A DNA stretch of 64,000 nucleotides, from assembly GCA_009829735.1 (NCBI GenBank), contig CM020620.1, forward strand, positions 3,413,447 to 3,477,446. Reading direction: 5' to 3'. This DNA comes from Pyropia yezoensis. Taxonomy: Eukaryota > Rhodophyta > Bangiophyceae > Bangiales > Bangiaceae. A model generated the notes under the pieces. That model was not told the origin of the DNA. It was given only the letters and a program-made list of their open reading frames with translations, and did not search any database. The translations under genes and the position numbers were made by a program. Shown here piece by piece: positions 1 through 11,800 of the stretch (within the stretch, counting starts at the first letter, position 1; every line of letters starts with the position of its first letter).

Positions 1-41
1 GGCACGTGTTGCCCCACTACCTGGGGGTCAATACTGCCACA
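1..41 (-). repeat. End of a family B LTR (solo LTR or element edge)
   Basis: The first 41 bases match the right end of the B1 LTR at 28512-28552, ending in GCCACA. The sequence after it differs from the internal B sequence that follows the LTR at 19645. This is therefore either the outer edge of a reverse-strand B element whose body lies left of the window, or a solo LTR. It cannot be resolved without sequence to the left. Confidence 0.75.
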
Positions 42-657
42 TGCGTAAGGGCAGCAGGGCGGGGGGGGGGAGGTGGGGGGGAGGAGCCGCGCACGTGGGC
101 AACGGGGAAGAAGGGGGGTCAATCAGCGTGACGCCATCTGCGGTGGATGCGGTCAACCGACCTCGACGGGTGTGGGCCCGTCCACGCGGCCAGCGCGTGC
201 TTCCTGGTGACGTCCCTGGGACAGGTCCGGCGCAGGCGAGCTCCGGGTGGGCGCAAGAATTGCTGGATTAGCGGCCGATGATCCACATTAAAATCCGACG
301 ACTAGGACGATGTATCGCCGTACATCGCGGTTAGACCTCGCGGCGCCGGCAGAGTATGTCTGTACCGTTTGTGACGCCGTTACATGGTCCCACCAATGGG
401 GGCAGCGTTATACGTACACGTACAGCAAGCGAGTGCACCTTGGATCGGGCGTCAGGTCCAGACGAGAAAAAGTACCACATACCAGCTGGAGAGCTACCAA
501 TGCAAGAGCCGGATAGAAAAAACAGACAAGCATTAGGTTCATATTCGATGTCGCTTCGGCCGGGTTCACGCATAGTCAAGCCTGCTCTTCTGGGTCTGAG
601 CCTGGTCAGAGCTTTACATCACCCGTTTGAAAAAATCCGGTGCAACGTGCTAGAATA

Positions 658-818
658 TGAGTGGTCCTCGGAGACGGCCCCCGCTCACAGAGACCGTAAA
701 CACCGAAATTGGGACGCGTCACAATTTCCCAGGTCCCGGCCGCTGTGAAAGCTGGGCGCGTCCCAATTTCGGCCTCCACGACCTCTCTGAGAGGGGTCGA
801 GGACGACTTTTGATTCGC
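658..818. repeat. Inverted repeat (possible MITE-like hairpin)
   Basis: Two perfect 16-base arms, CCGAAATTGGGACGCG at 703-718 and its complement at 757-772, are separated by 38 bases. Weaker complementarity continues outward on both sides (GTGGTCCTCG near 660 against the complement near 810, and CACAGAG against CTCTCTG), giving an imperfect hairpin of roughly 160 bases. No terminal duplication could be confirmed, so calling it a MITE is inference. Confidence 0.55.
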
Positions 819-845
819 CGGATCACAGCTTGCCCGCGCGCGCGC

Positions 846-878
846 GTTGTGGCGGGCGTTGTGGCGGGCGTTGTGGCG
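846..878. repeat. 12-base tandem repeat
   Basis: Nearly three perfect copies of GTTGTGGCGGGC follow a CG alternation. Nothing indicates a function. Confidence 0.8.
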
Positions 879-1676
879 TCCCGTCGCCATCAGGTGCCTG
901 CCCAGGCAGCCCGCGGATCCGCGTCGCTGGTGCAGTCACTGCGCTGTCTTCCTGCGGTGGGTTCAGCATGGCGGACGACAATAAAGACAGGACGTACGTT
1001 TTTTCTGACATGCACATGGCAGACGGCGTGGCGTGATCGAGGTGGGAGAGAGGGGCTGCACTCGTGGGACGACGCTGACTCCTTCCGCTCCCACTGCCCG
1101 CCATTCCCGGTCCCACTTGCGCCCCTTTGTTTTATTCTTCGCCGTTTCTGTTCCTTTTTTTTACGTACACAGAGCTTGTTTAGCAGACGTTGTTGCCGCC
1201 TTTCGAGGCAGGGTATGGGCTTACCTGTGCGTCGACTACTCGCGCCTCCTTCTGAAGCCAACCCAGGGAATGGACGTCTGGCGGAAGTGGGCGCAGTCTT
1301 GCCACGGAGGTTCATCCCCTGCGGTCGTATCCAGCCTCCCTGTGCTAGCCTGCAAGCAGGGCGCTGGGATACTGGGCACAGACGCGAGCGGTACCCCTCG
1401 GGGTCTCTGTGACACGTGCTGCGGCCGGCGCAAGCGCGCCGCCCGCCGAGAGGCGGCAGTCCCCGCTTCCTGTGCTCCACCTGTCAGCCCCCTCTCTGAT
1501 GGCACGCCGTCTCCCGTCGAGCAGCTCTCCCCGCACAAGGCAGGCAGCCAGACACCCGTGTTGCCGCCCACGTCGGACTTTTCCGCCTCCTTGCACCCTG
1601 TAGCATCCCTGGCCCCGACTTGGCGCCGACCCGGGACTGCAACCAGAGGGCACCAGGTGCCAGAACACGCCCGCCG

Positions 1677-2170
1677 TGTGGCGATGGTTGGCGGCCGTGG
1701 CCCGTGCCCGGCACTGGGATGCGGTGGACTACGCTATCCACACGCGAGAGAGGGATTTCTGATGTGTTTTTGCATATTTGTGAGGGACTTGATTTGAGAG
1801 AATTTGAGTGTGAGATTAGTGAGTGGGAATAGAATTAGTAGTGATAGTGGCCCCCGACCTGACGAGGTTAGACTCGGGTCGGGGCCACTCGGGGTTATGG
1901 GGGGGCTACCGGGCCAACGTGCCGGGGTTCCCCCAGATGCACGTTAAGAGGGACAGCGAGGCGCCCTCGGCCCGCGCCCTCAGGGAAAAAGACAACTGCG
2001 CGTTTGCTTTCCTCTTCCCCGTGTGCACTACCGTGCGTATCTGTTTGCCCTGCGAGCAGGCACGTGAGGCAACAGGCATACCATTCTCGTAGTTCCCCTT
2101 TCTGCGTTACCTGTCCCTTTCCCCCGAGGGATATTGACACGTGTCTCAGAGGATCGAGTTTTATACCACA
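1677..2170 (+). repeat. Candidate 5' LTR of element E
   Basis: The right end is well placed: ACCACA at 2165-2170 lies just before a primer binding site. The left end is a guess, taken at TGTGGCG at 1677 because it would give the TGTGG...CCACA inverted ends seen in families B and C. No second copy is present to confirm it. A hairpin with CCCCGAC and GTCGGGG arms lies at about 1853-1889. Confidence 0.3.
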
Positions 2171-2174
2171 TATT

Positions 2175-2192
2175 TGGTGGAGCAGCAGGGGA
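2175..2192 (+). promoter_or_regulatory. tRNA primer binding site of element E
   Basis: TGGTGGAGCAGCAGGGGA lies four bases after the LTR end and is identical to the site in B1 (28081 down to 28064). It would pair with the 3' end of a tRNA ending in CCA to prime minus-strand DNA. The tRNA was not identified. Confidence 0.75.
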
Positions 2193-2379
2193 TTGGAGTG
2201 TTTGAGAAGAGACATTTGGGAGCAGCGGTTGCGTTGTTCCGATTCTGTCTTTTTCTGTGGTTTGGGAATTATTTGCACCCGTTCACGGGAACCCCATTCC
2301 TGGCTCTCCAACCCCTCTCTTGTGGTCTTGCGATCTTTGGACACGCAGGTAACTGGACTGTGGCTGTCAAGAGACCAAC

Positions 2380-3179
2380 ATGGCTACCCTCCCTGGCACG
2401 ACGGTGCCCGAAGGGGTAGACCCCGCGTCCCTTGACGCATCCCTGGTCACCACGGGGGACGGTGCCCAACCCGGCGTTCTCCCTACGGGTGAAGCAGACC
2501 TGGGCGTGACATCCGGTAGTGGACTGGAGTCTACAGGCGGCCAAGTACCGCCTGCTCCCGTTCCTCCGGCTGTTCCTCCTGTGGGAGCCACCCCGGGGTC
2601 AACGGCGTTTGAGTCCGCTCGCAGCAGACGTCTCCCTCCTGTCGGTTCTACTCTTCAACCTCCAGGAAGCCCCTGGTGTGTTTACTCCTGGACCCACACA
2701 TGGCAGCTGGGTGTATACACCTCTTCCTGTGGGCACTAGTAGTGCCAGAGGCACCGCTATGGAGTTCTACGGGTCTTCCTGAGACTTCGACTCCTGGGAC
2801 CGGCCAAGCTTTTCCTCCCCTTGCGTCCTATGGGGCGGGGAGCTCCAAGACCGGTGACCGGAGCAGCCGTAGGCGTCGGCGTCGTCGCCGTCGCTCTAGC
2901 ACCAGCGAGACCAGTTCCTCCAGCTCTGAGGAGGGATATGACTGGGATGCATCTCCCGGTCCTACCCGGCGCAGGCTAGTCGAGTTCGACTTCCCTGCCC
3001 ACCAAGTGGGAGATGCCACCCTGAACAAGGTCACGTATTGGGGTAACTACCGGCTGGAGAACCAAGACCAAGGTTACACCCGGAAGATGGCCAAGAAGAT
3101 GGCATCCCTGAACCGGCGAATGCAGCCGAGCTTTGGGGGGCATCCTAAGTTTTCCCGGGAAGAGACCGGCGCTTATCTT
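2380..3179 (+). pseudogene. gag: Element E gag, 5' part, frameshifted
   Basis: Translation would start at the ATG at 2380. The first ~90 codons are Pro/Gly/Thr-rich, as in the other gag leaders here. The sense-looking text then moves to a second frame near 2660 and a third near 2770, so at least two frameshifts are present. The last part reads an Arg-rich and Ser-rich block (SSRRRRRRRRR, SSSSSEEG), then a stretch ending in PKFSREETGAYL, which matches the position of PTFSGKEALKVF in element C. It ends in the gap. The indels could be decay or assembly error. Confidence 0.6.
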
Positions 3180-3679
3180 NNNNNNNNNNNNNNNNNNNNN
3201 NNNNNNNNNNNNNNNNNNNNNNNNNNNNNNNNNNNNNNNNNNNNNNNNNNNNNNNNNNNNNNNNNNNNNNNNNNNNNNNNNNNNNNNNNNNNNNNNNNNN
3301 NNNNNNNNNNNNNNNNNNNNNNNNNNNNNNNNNNNNNNNNNNNNNNNNNNNNNNNNNNNNNNNNNNNNNNNNNNNNNNNNNNNNNNNNNNNNNNNNNNNN
3401 NNNNNNNNNNNNNNNNNNNNNNNNNNNNNNNNNNNNNNNNNNNNNNNNNNNNNNNNNNNNNNNNNNNNNNNNNNNNNNNNNNNNNNNNNNNNNNNNNNNN
3501 NNNNNNNNNNNNNNNNNNNNNNNNNNNNNNNNNNNNNNNNNNNNNNNNNNNNNNNNNNNNNNNNNNNNNNNNNNNNNNNNNNNNNNNNNNNNNNNNNNNN
3601 NNNNNNNNNNNNNNNNNNNNNNNNNNNNNNNNNNNNNNNNNNNNNNNNNNNNNNNNNNNNNNNNNNNNNNNNNNNNNNN
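3180..3679. other. Assembly gap (500 N)
   Basis: Exactly 500 N, typical of a placeholder of unknown length. Element E enters on the left and Harbinger-related coding sequence leaves on the right, so the junction between them is not observed. Confidence 0.95.
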
Positions 3680-4500
3680 CGCCGCAGCAGCCGGCCGACG
3701 ACTACCGGGGTGGGCAGCTGGCCCCCCACCGGCCGACAGAAAGCAACTGGGGCGGGCCGCCGCAGCGGCCATCCGACAACTGCAGGGACAGTACGCCCCG
3801 CCACACGTCCAACCTCTACTGCGGGCGGGCTGCCCCAGCGGCCGCCCGACAACTACCGCGGCGGGCCACCGCAGCGGCCAGCCGACGACTACGGAGGCGG
3901 TCCCACCCACCCCGCCCGACAACTACCGCGGCGGGCCGCCCCAGCGGCCGGCCGACAAGTACCAGGGCGGGCCGCCGCAGCGGCTGTCCGACAACGATCG
4001 GGGGGGCCGCCGCAGCGGCCACCCGACAACTACTGGAGCGGGCCGCCGCAGCGGCCAGCTGAAGACGACAGGCGCGGTCCTACCGACCACCCGCTTAACA
4101 TCTACGGCGGCGTACCTCCCCGGCGGCCGCCCGACAGCTACTGGGGTGGGCCGCCGCAGCGGCCGGCCGACGTCCACTGGTACGGGCCGCACACGCAGCG
4201 GCCGGCCGACGACTACAGGGGCGGGCCGCCCCAGCGGCCGACCGACGACTACTGGGGCGGGCTGCTGCAGCGGCCGCCCGACAACGATTGCGGGTCGCCG
4301 CAGCGGCCCGCAGACAACTACCGGGGTTGGCCACCCCAGCCGCCGCCTGACAACTATCGGGGCGGGCCGCCGCAGCGGCCGGCCAACAACAGCCGCGGTG
4401 GGTCGCCGCAGCGGCCCGCAGACAACTACCGGGGTGGGCCACCCCAGCCGCCGCCTGACAACTATCGGGGCGGGCCGCCGCAGCGGGCCGGCCGGACAAC
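3680..4500 (+). repeat. 36-base coding minisatellite (PPQRP-A/P-DNYRGG)
   Basis: A degenerate 36-base unit repeats about twenty times. In the best frame each unit encodes PPQRPADNYRGG or close variants (PPDNYWSG, PADVHWYG). Substitutions mostly keep Pro, Arg, Asp and Tyr or Trp. Small indels move the pattern between frames, and the array runs into a Gln/Pro-rich tail to about 5090. It probably encoded the low-complexity N-terminus of the Myb/SANT-like protein that follows. The left edge is hidden by the gap. Confidence 0.7.
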
Positions 4501-5096
4501 TGCCGCGGTGGGTTGCCCCAGCAAGCGCCCGGGATCTACCGCGGCCGTCCCGTGCTGCGGCCTCCGCGCGGCAAGCAAGGGGGGCCGCCGCAGCGGCCAC
4601 CGCTCGACCAACAGAGAAAGCCGCCGCAGCAGCCGCATCACGGGAAGCAGAGGGAGCCGCCGCAGCGGCCGTCTCACCACGCTCAGGGCGGCCCGCAGGA
4701 GCATACTCAGGGGGGGCCGCAGCAGCGGCCGCCTCACGACCTCGAGGGGGGCCGCTGGAGGGGCCGGGTCACCACCAGCAGCGGGGGCTGGCTCAGAGCC
4801 CAGTATGGCCAGTGAGGCCCACCCTCCTTCTGGAGGGCGGCCCCAGCGTCGGGGCGGGACAGCACGAGTACGGACGGTGCGCACCTACCGATCCCGGGAA
4901 GCCGCCAGCTGCGCAGGCGGCGCCAGCGGAGCCGCAACATGAAGCGACGCCGGAGCCGCCCCCGCAGCAAGTAGCCCAGGCGGCGCCGGTGCGCCCGCAG
5001 CACGCCATTCAAGTGGCGCCGCCGCCGCAGCAACGGACGGCGGACCCGCGACAGGCACAGGAGACCCGGAACGGCGACGGGTAGCAGCAGGAGGCG

Positions 5097-6316
5097 GTGC
5101 CGCGGGAAGCGGCAGGAGCCGCCCCCGCGGTCGCCGTACCGCGCGGCGGGCAGCCGTCGGGAGCAGGACGCGGAGCAGCAGCACCCGCCCCCTCCCCATC
5201 CTCTGCACGGCGGGGGGAGACCAGTGGAGCCCGCGGCCGACGAGGCAGAGGAGGCGGGGGGCGAGCAGGGGACGCCGCGTGGCGCGGACCCAACTGGACG
5301 GACCACGAACGCGTAGTGGTCTGCAAGGCTGTGCTGGTGGTGGAGCAGGACCCAATCATTGGGACCGACCAGGACAAGGACATCTTTTGGCACAACGTGG
5401 GGAAGATTGTGCGTCGGTCGGTGCGGAGAGACGCGGCGCGACTGGGCGCAAGCGCTGGATGGTCGGAGCGGCCAGACACCGCAATGAAGAGGGAGTTCAA
5501 GGAGCACATCAGTAAGAGGTGCCAGACGTTTGGAGAATGCTGGCTGAGAGTGAAGCGAGCAAACCTGACGGGAAATCCCTCTGGGGAGGACCTGATTGGA
5601 AGCGACGAAGGCGGAGTTTGAGAAGACGATCGGCTACCAAGCGATACAAGGGCAGCGGGAACAGGTGGAAGGGCTGCACTACAGGGACAAGGCGGACACC
5701 TGGGTAAATAGCTGGAAGGTGCTGAGGGTCATTGACAAGTACAGCGGGGCGGCCGCGCTGGCCGCCTCAGGCGGCGCACGCGGCGGCCCACCCGGCAACC
5801 CGCCCATCCCGGGCAACTGTGACGAGGAAGAGGACTTTGTCGTCCCGAATGGCGATGAAAAAGGCGCCGTGAACCCGGCGAAGAGGGCGGGTGAGTTCCA
5901 GAGCCGCCCTACCGGCACAAGGCCGCGAAGGCCGCACGCACGACCGAGGTGGCCTTGGTGCGGCAGGCGGCTGCCACCACCAATGTGTTGGAGAGCTACC
6001 TGGTTGTGAGTCGTGGCGAAAAGGACCAGGCGTTTTGGACCGGACCAGACGTGCAGAACACGGCAGAAGCCGCAACGTGGCGCCAGAATAGAGGCGCAGG
6101 ACCGTCTGGCCGCGTTTTTGGCCCGACGCGCGGCACGCATGGGAGATGGGGCGGCCGGAACTGCGGCGGCCCAACCACGGCGTGCGTTAACCCACTCTCG
6201 ACCTGCCTGACTTGCCGGCGTCGCCCACGCCAGGGCGCGATGCACGCGTAGCGGGCGAAGCGGCCGCAATAGCGGCGGCTCCAACTTTGCCGGCGTCTCC
6301 CCGACATCGACATGCC
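5097..6316 (+). pseudogene. Myb/SANT-like DNA-binding protein of a PIF/Harbinger element, frameshifted
   Basis: After a Pro/Arg/Gly-rich lead, a Myb/SANT-like segment at about 5280-5740 reads NWTDHERVVVCKAVL, then GTDQDKDIFWHNVG, then CWLRVKRANLTG and KADTWVNSWKVLR. This spacing of Trp and aromatic residues recalls the Myb-like/NAM-associated partner proteins of PIF/Harbinger transposons, which bind element ends and import the transposase. A transposase tail on the opposite strand at 18698-18893 supports that assignment. The frame changes near 5600, 5910 and 6090, so it is broken or interrupted by unrecognised introns. Element C then cuts the region at 6316. The start codon is unclear, because the open frame runs back into the minisatellite. 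Confidence 0.6.
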
Positions 6317-6959
6317 TGTGGCGTTCTGAGCCCCTGGACCGTTGGAACCCGGGAGACTGACTTGGGACCCGGCTGGCAGCGTTACGTGGAACCACGCGCT
6401 GGCCGAGGATCCCTGCATCGGTGGCCCGGGGCAGTGGCGACACGCCCGGTGCCCTGATTGGTCACCCGGAGCGGTGGACTTGCCGGGTTGGGGCATACTG
6501 ACCTTCGGGTTATTTGTTTGATTTTTCGCATTTGTTTTCCTTGCGTGATTTCGTGTCTTTCCCTTTTTCCCACTGGGTTTTTTTTGGGGGATTGACATTT
6601 GTGTGTGGGGGGATTTCGCTTGCTTTTTGTGTGTTGGCCCGGTGAGCGGCCGGTGCCTTGCTGGCACTTGGCCCGCTGGGGGCGCCCTCTGGGGGCCTCG
6701 CTCAGGGCCCCTGGAGGGGCCAGGGGGGGAGGTTCTTGAGGGGTGCTCCGGGGTTCTCCCGGGGCCATCTTGTAAAATCAACAGTACTTTGGGTTCCTTC
6801 TCCCTCGGGCTTTTGTCCTGTTTACCTTTGCCTCTTATCGTGGCGGGCGAGTGGATCAGCAAGGGCTCTTACCTGTTCCTTCCTGGGGCTTCGGACTGTG
6901 GTCTCTGAGTGTGTGGTTGTGGTTTCTGGGTCCGGGAATCTGGGTTCCATTACGCTACA
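6317..6959 (+). repeat. Element C 5' LTR
   Basis: 643 bases, starting TGTGGCGTTCTG and ending ACGCTACA. It matches 15745-16390 almost throughout. No clear TATA box was found. A T-rich, G-poor stretch lies around 6500-6620. Confidence 0.93.
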
Positions 6960-6963
6960 TTTA

Positions 6964-6981
6964 TAGTGGAGCAGCAGGGGA
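6964..6981 (+). promoter_or_regulatory. Element C primer binding site, one base off consensus
   Basis: TAGTGGAGCAGCAGGGGA lies four bases after the LTR and matches the B and E sites except that the second base is A instead of G. That base pairs with the tRNA CCA end, so priming may be weakened. Confidence 0.75.
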
Positions 6982-7099
6982 GGCTTCACTCTTCTCCCAT
7001 ATCGGGACAGTCCTCTTCTTTTTCTGTGGCGTTTGGTTCCTTGGTTCCCGCTTCTGGTAACGAGATCGTTTGGTTCAGGTCGAGTGCCGCACGGCCAAC

Positions 7100-8802
7100 A
7101 TGACGGACCCTGTCCATTCGGGTGGTCGGGGCGGTGGTGCGCCGTCGGACGTTTCGATGGTTACTCCGCTGGCCGTGGCCGCGGCGGTCCCTCGGGTCCG
7201 TCGAACCGTGGTGGAGGCGGGCCGACAGGGATTCCTCGTCGGGGGACAGCGCCCCGGGTGGGATCCGGGTTACAATGGGTCAGGATTTACGTGGAACGCG
7301 GGTTCCGAGTCAGGGACCCGAGTTCCACCTTCGGCTACTGTGCTGGGTCCCCGGACATTGTGTCCACACTGGAAACTTTTCGAGATGAGATTTTGGCTAC
7401 TGTTTTCCAGGCCCTGAGCCAGAGTCCTGCTGGCCAGGGTGGGTCCCGTGATACCAGTCGTTCCGATCGTTCTCGTTCCCGCCGTCACCGGCGTCGTCAT
7501 CATTCGAGTGTCTCCTCTTCCTCTTTTCCTCTGGTACCACATTTTCATCCGTCTTCGATGAGGAGGACCTGGAACCCATTCGGAACCCACGAACCGAGCC
7601 CCAGGTAATCAAGTGTTCCGATGATCGTTTTGCTCGGGTCCTGGACTTTCGTACGTATCGCCTACGGAACAAGAAATCGACCAATGGAACGCGAGAAGCA
7701 CGTAAGATGGGACGGGTTGCTCGTAACATGAAACACTCTTTTGCTGGGTACCCTACTTTCTCTGGGAAAGAGGCCCTCAAGGTGTTCACGTGGCTCCGCA
7801 AACTGGTTAAGGCATGTAACGATAATGGGGTTTCCGAGGGCATGGCCCTGTACGCGATCCCTCATTTCCTGTCTGGGGACGCGGAACTGTGGTACACTCG
7901 GGCCCTTCCGGACTCCTCAAGCGCATCAGGTAGCGCGTCGATCACGAGTTACCCTGAGGCCGTTAACTGGTTCCTTGAAACGTACGCTGAACCCCATGCC
8001 GTTGGCACTGGCGCAGGACAAGTTCAGTCGGGCCGCTGAAGAACCAGGTGAGGGGATCGAGGCCATTGCGGTACGCTTACGGGGTCTGACGGAACTATGT
8101 GGGAACATCCACACCGAAGGTACCATGAAACAGCAGCTGATTCAAGGGCTCCCTGAGTACCTACGTACGGACGCATTTGTTTACAATATCCCTGACCGTA
8201 CGTACCAGCAGCTGGTAACGTTTACTGCGGGCAAGAACAAGGCGGCTACCGAGGTTATCAAGATGGCCCGAGGGTCCTCTGTGACCAAGGCTGGCCCCTC
8301 TGGAACCGTCCGCAGACCCACTGAACCGAGGCCCAATCGTTCGTTGGACTCGTCCCCGTTGATGGCTGTTAATCCTATGGGCCCCTCTACAATCCTGAAG
8401 GGCCCCCTCGAGAAGGAAACTGAGAAGAACGGGTCGGGTCAAGTGTTTGGGTTCAAGGGACCCACGCCCCTGTTCGTGGGAGTACGTACCATGGACAGTC
8501 GACGCCCGTACCGTTGTTACCTTTGTTGGGAACCGGGTCACATGGCCCATCAATGTTCCATGTTGTCTGAGGTCCAACGGAAAGCGGTTCTCCAGGCCCG
8601 GGACTCGTTCCTTGCGGCCACTCGTGGACGGAGTCAGAGTACCGATGTAAAGCCGAACGCGGACCGCCAGTTCCATCGTCAGATCCGGGTTGCTATGGTT
8701 CAGGCCCTTTGTGAAGGGATAAACCTCTCGGATGACGAGGCGGACCAAGGGTACCAAGTGAACGACGGTTCCCAGGAGCCGGGACCCTCGGGAAAACAGT
8801 AA
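7100..8802 (+). pseudogene. gag: Element C gag, frameshifted
   Basis: The ATG at 7100 opens a Gly/Pro-rich leader. The coherent frame changes near 7350, near 7530 and near 8000, all close to short homopolymers. Between these points a capsid-like helical part is readable (DIVSTLETFRDEILATVFQA, then FSGKEALKVFTWLRKLVKAC), like the gag cores of B and D. The last part (from about 8000) is open to the TAA at 8800-8802 and carries a CCHC zinc knuckle, CYLCWEPGHMAHQC, at about 8516-8557. Because the frameshifts sit at homopolymers, sequencing error should be excluded before calling the gene dead. Confidence 0.8.
8790..8796 (+). promoter_or_regulatory. -1 ribosomal frameshift site, gag to pol (element C)
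   Basis: GGGAAAA is phased as G GGA AAA in the gag frame, two codons before the gag stop. The -1 frame stays open from here into protease. This fits the X XXY YYZ rule for -1 frameshifting. No downstream structure was computed. Confidence 0.7.
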
Positions 8803-11800
8803 CGGGGGGCGGATCGAAACGGTCCCCTCCCCATCGTCGGGATAGTACCTGCTCGTTTGCAACTGCGTTGGGGTTCTCCAAGATCTTTAAGGGCCCCGTT
8901 ATACCTGTACGTTCTGAGTCTCCTATTACTTTGAAAAACCCTTGTTCCTGTTTGCCCTCTCTGGCACGACGATCCAAGTCTGGGCTCCGACGTCGGATGG
9001 GAATGAAGAAGCCCTATTGGTTCAAGGGTACCTTGCTTGTACTGCGTAAGAGAAACTTTGCTTTGAACGCTTTGATTCGACTGGACACGGAGGAAGCGAA
9101 GGACACTACGGCTATTCTGGACACTGGTGCAGGGCCAAGCGTGGTACGTGAGGATGTCCTCCCTGAAGGGTGGCGACGACTGGCGTCAAGGACTCCCAAG
9201 TCGACGCATGTGTGTGACGCCTCTGGTCAGTTGTTACGGGCCCGTGGGATCGTGGAACTATCGGTGATCGTGAACGGGAAGCCGATGGAGTTCGAGTTCC
9301 TCGTGGTCAGGGCCCTCTCGGTACCGTTGATCCTCGGGATGGACTTTCATAAGGAACACGTTAAGGCGATCTACCCTGGAACAGAGTCTGTGCTCTGGAA
9401 CCTGGGTTTCCTGACCTACGCCAAGAGAACGTGGGACGGAAAGACCCAGAACGCTTTTCCTGTGAAGGGTAACCCTGTACGCCGAGATCCTTCTGCCCTG
9501 TACCTCTCCATGGGTGTAACTTTGGCACCCCCATCCCTCCAAGCGGTCTACGTCAAGTGCGGAACGAACGGACGTTGTTTACTATATGAACGACCGCACA
9601 AGATGTCTAAGAAAGGGCTCCGTCTGCCTAACGCCCTGGCTAACGTACGGACCCGGCGGAACTTCTGGATCCACATCATGAACATCTCGAACCGGGCGGT
9701 CAACTTGCCCGAGAACTTCGCCGTAGGCCTCGCTATCCCGTACGACGGACCCGTGCTCGAGGTCCCCACTGGTTACTTGCCGGCCCCTAGTGAGGGGGCC
9801 GACCCTATTGTTACGCTGGGAACAGAGCAAGGGAACACGTCGGGGCAAGCGTGGTCACCGGAGGGCGAGACCCCTGAGGGATCCGATGGAACCACGGTAC
9901 CCGAGCCGGATACAAAGGGCAAGACGTCAGACGGAACCCTGGTCAAGATGCTCAAGGTGGCGTACGAGCTGATCCCGCCTGAACTGCACCAGGCTGTACG
10001 TGAACTTTTGGAACGCTATAAGGGTCTGTGGGACGGACAACTGGGACGTATTGACGTAACACCCCACCGGATCACTTTGAAGGACGGGGCCAAGCCTATT
10101 CGTTCCCAACCGTACCGTACCGGGCTCCATCATCGGGACCTGAACAAGGAACAAGTGGAAAAGCAGACCAAGCTCGGGGTCATTGAGCCGTCTCAGGCTG
10201 AGTGGTCGTTCCCGGTCGTCTTGGTCCCCAAGCCCGGTGGTACCCCCCGGTTCTGTGTTGACTACCGCAGACTGAACGATGTGACGGTTAAGGACACGTA
10301 CCCGTTACCAAGGATGGACGACTGTATCAACTTTCTGGGAGAGGCTACCGTATTTTCGATGCTGGACGCGAACTGTGGTTACTGGCAGATCCCTGTTGCT
10401 GCCGAGGACCAGGATAAGACGACGTTCACGTGTCACGAAGGAACCTTTCGGTACATCAGGCTCCCCTTTGATCTTACAAACGCTCCGGCTACGTTTCAAC
10501 GGGCCATTGACATGATCCTGTCCGGGGTTAAGTGGAAGACGTGCCTCGTGTACCTGGACGACATTAATGTTTTCTCTAAGAACCCTACGGAACACCTGGA
10601 GCACCTGGAAGAGATCTTTGGGCTACTCGCTAAGGCCGGTGTTTCCCTGAAGGCCAGCAAGTGCTTTTTGTTCCATGACGAGGTTGAGTACCTTGGCCAT
10701 ATCGTCGGCAAGGGCCAGCTCCGCGTGAACGAGAAGAACCTAGTCGGGCTACGGGAAGCCAAGACACCGAGAACCAAGAAGGACCTACGCAGTTTCCTGG
10801 GAATGTGTAACGTTTACCGTCGCTTTGTTCAGGACTATGCTCAGGTTGCCCGCCCTCTGTTGGCTATGAAAAGTACCAAGGTACCCGACCCTCTGCCTCC
10901 TTTTACTCCGGCTCAGACGGACGCGTTTGAGGAACTGAAGTACCGTCTGACCCACACACCGATCCTGGCGCTTCCGCGACGCTCGGGCCAGTTTATTGTG
11001 GATACCGATGCGAGCGCTGCCCAGATTGGTTGCGTTTTGCTACAGGAACAAGAGGACGGGGCCTAGAAGCCCGTGGGTTACTGGAGCAGGGTCCTGACAC
11101 AAGCGGAACGGAACTATAGTACCACAGAACGCGAGTGCCTCGCTGTTGTCTGGGCTCTCTTTTTGTTACGACCGTACCTAGAGGGGACACGCTTCGTTGT
11201 ACGTACGGACCACACCGCTTTGAAGTGGATGTTACACATGGACGGAGCCCATGGACGTTTGGCTCGTTGGCGACTCCGGTTAGCTGAGTACCATTATACC
11301 GTTGAGTCCCGTCCTGGTCAACACCACCATGCTGCAGACTTTATGTCATGGCTAGAAGCTACGGGACACGACCGAGGACCTATACCTGAGGAGATACCTT
11401 CCCTGTTAACCATGGCCAACTTCGTTACCGGATGGGTCCGCCCGAGCTTCAAGACACACAAGAGGTACCCACCGCTGTCGATTGACAGGATCCTCAAGGC
11501 TCAGGGGAACGATAAGCGTTGCAAGGAACTTCAGGAAGATATGAACCGGAACGCTAACTCGCGGTTCGGGGAAACACCTGAAGGGTTACTTGTACGACTG
11601 GCTCCTCTGGACCGAGCCGTTCAGATAGTGGTCCCCAAGGAACTACAGCAGGAGGTACTGACTTTGGAACATGAACCAGGCCACGCGGGACACCCAGGGA
11701 TTCACAAGATGCATACCTCTATGAGACGAACGTTCTACTGGGAAACTATGGTGGCCGATGTGCACGCTTTTGTTACCAACTGTACCGCTTGTTCAAAGGG

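Larger units (their letters stand above)
42..1676. other. GC-rich stretch with no gene that can be supported
   Basis: Open frames here overlap in all six frames, are low in complexity and show no recognisable domain. The visible structure is an inverted repeat near 658-818 and a short tandem repeat at 846-878, listed separately. The right part may run into the LTR of element E. Confidence 0.5.
2171..3179 (+). mobile_element. Element E: left end of a Ty3/Gypsy element, cut by a gap
   Basis: A primer binding site and a gag-like reading region run up to the first N gap. No pol, 3' LTR or right flank is visible: the sequence after the gap belongs to another element. Family membership rests on the shared primer site and on similarity of the gag stretch at about 3010-3179 to element C gag at 7620-7790. 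Confidence 0.65.

Noticed and set aside
2676-5084. An 802-codon open frame across the first gap
   Set aside because: It exists only because N codons are not stops; it joins element E gag to unrelated minisatellite sequence.
2171-6316. Element E and the following Myb-like gene as one unit
   Set aside because: They are separated by a gap, and the right side belongs to a Harbinger element by its partner transposase.
7100-8802. Element C gag as several small genes
   Set aside because: The pieces join collinearly with B and D gag; changes of frame lie at homopolymers and look like indels or sequencing error.
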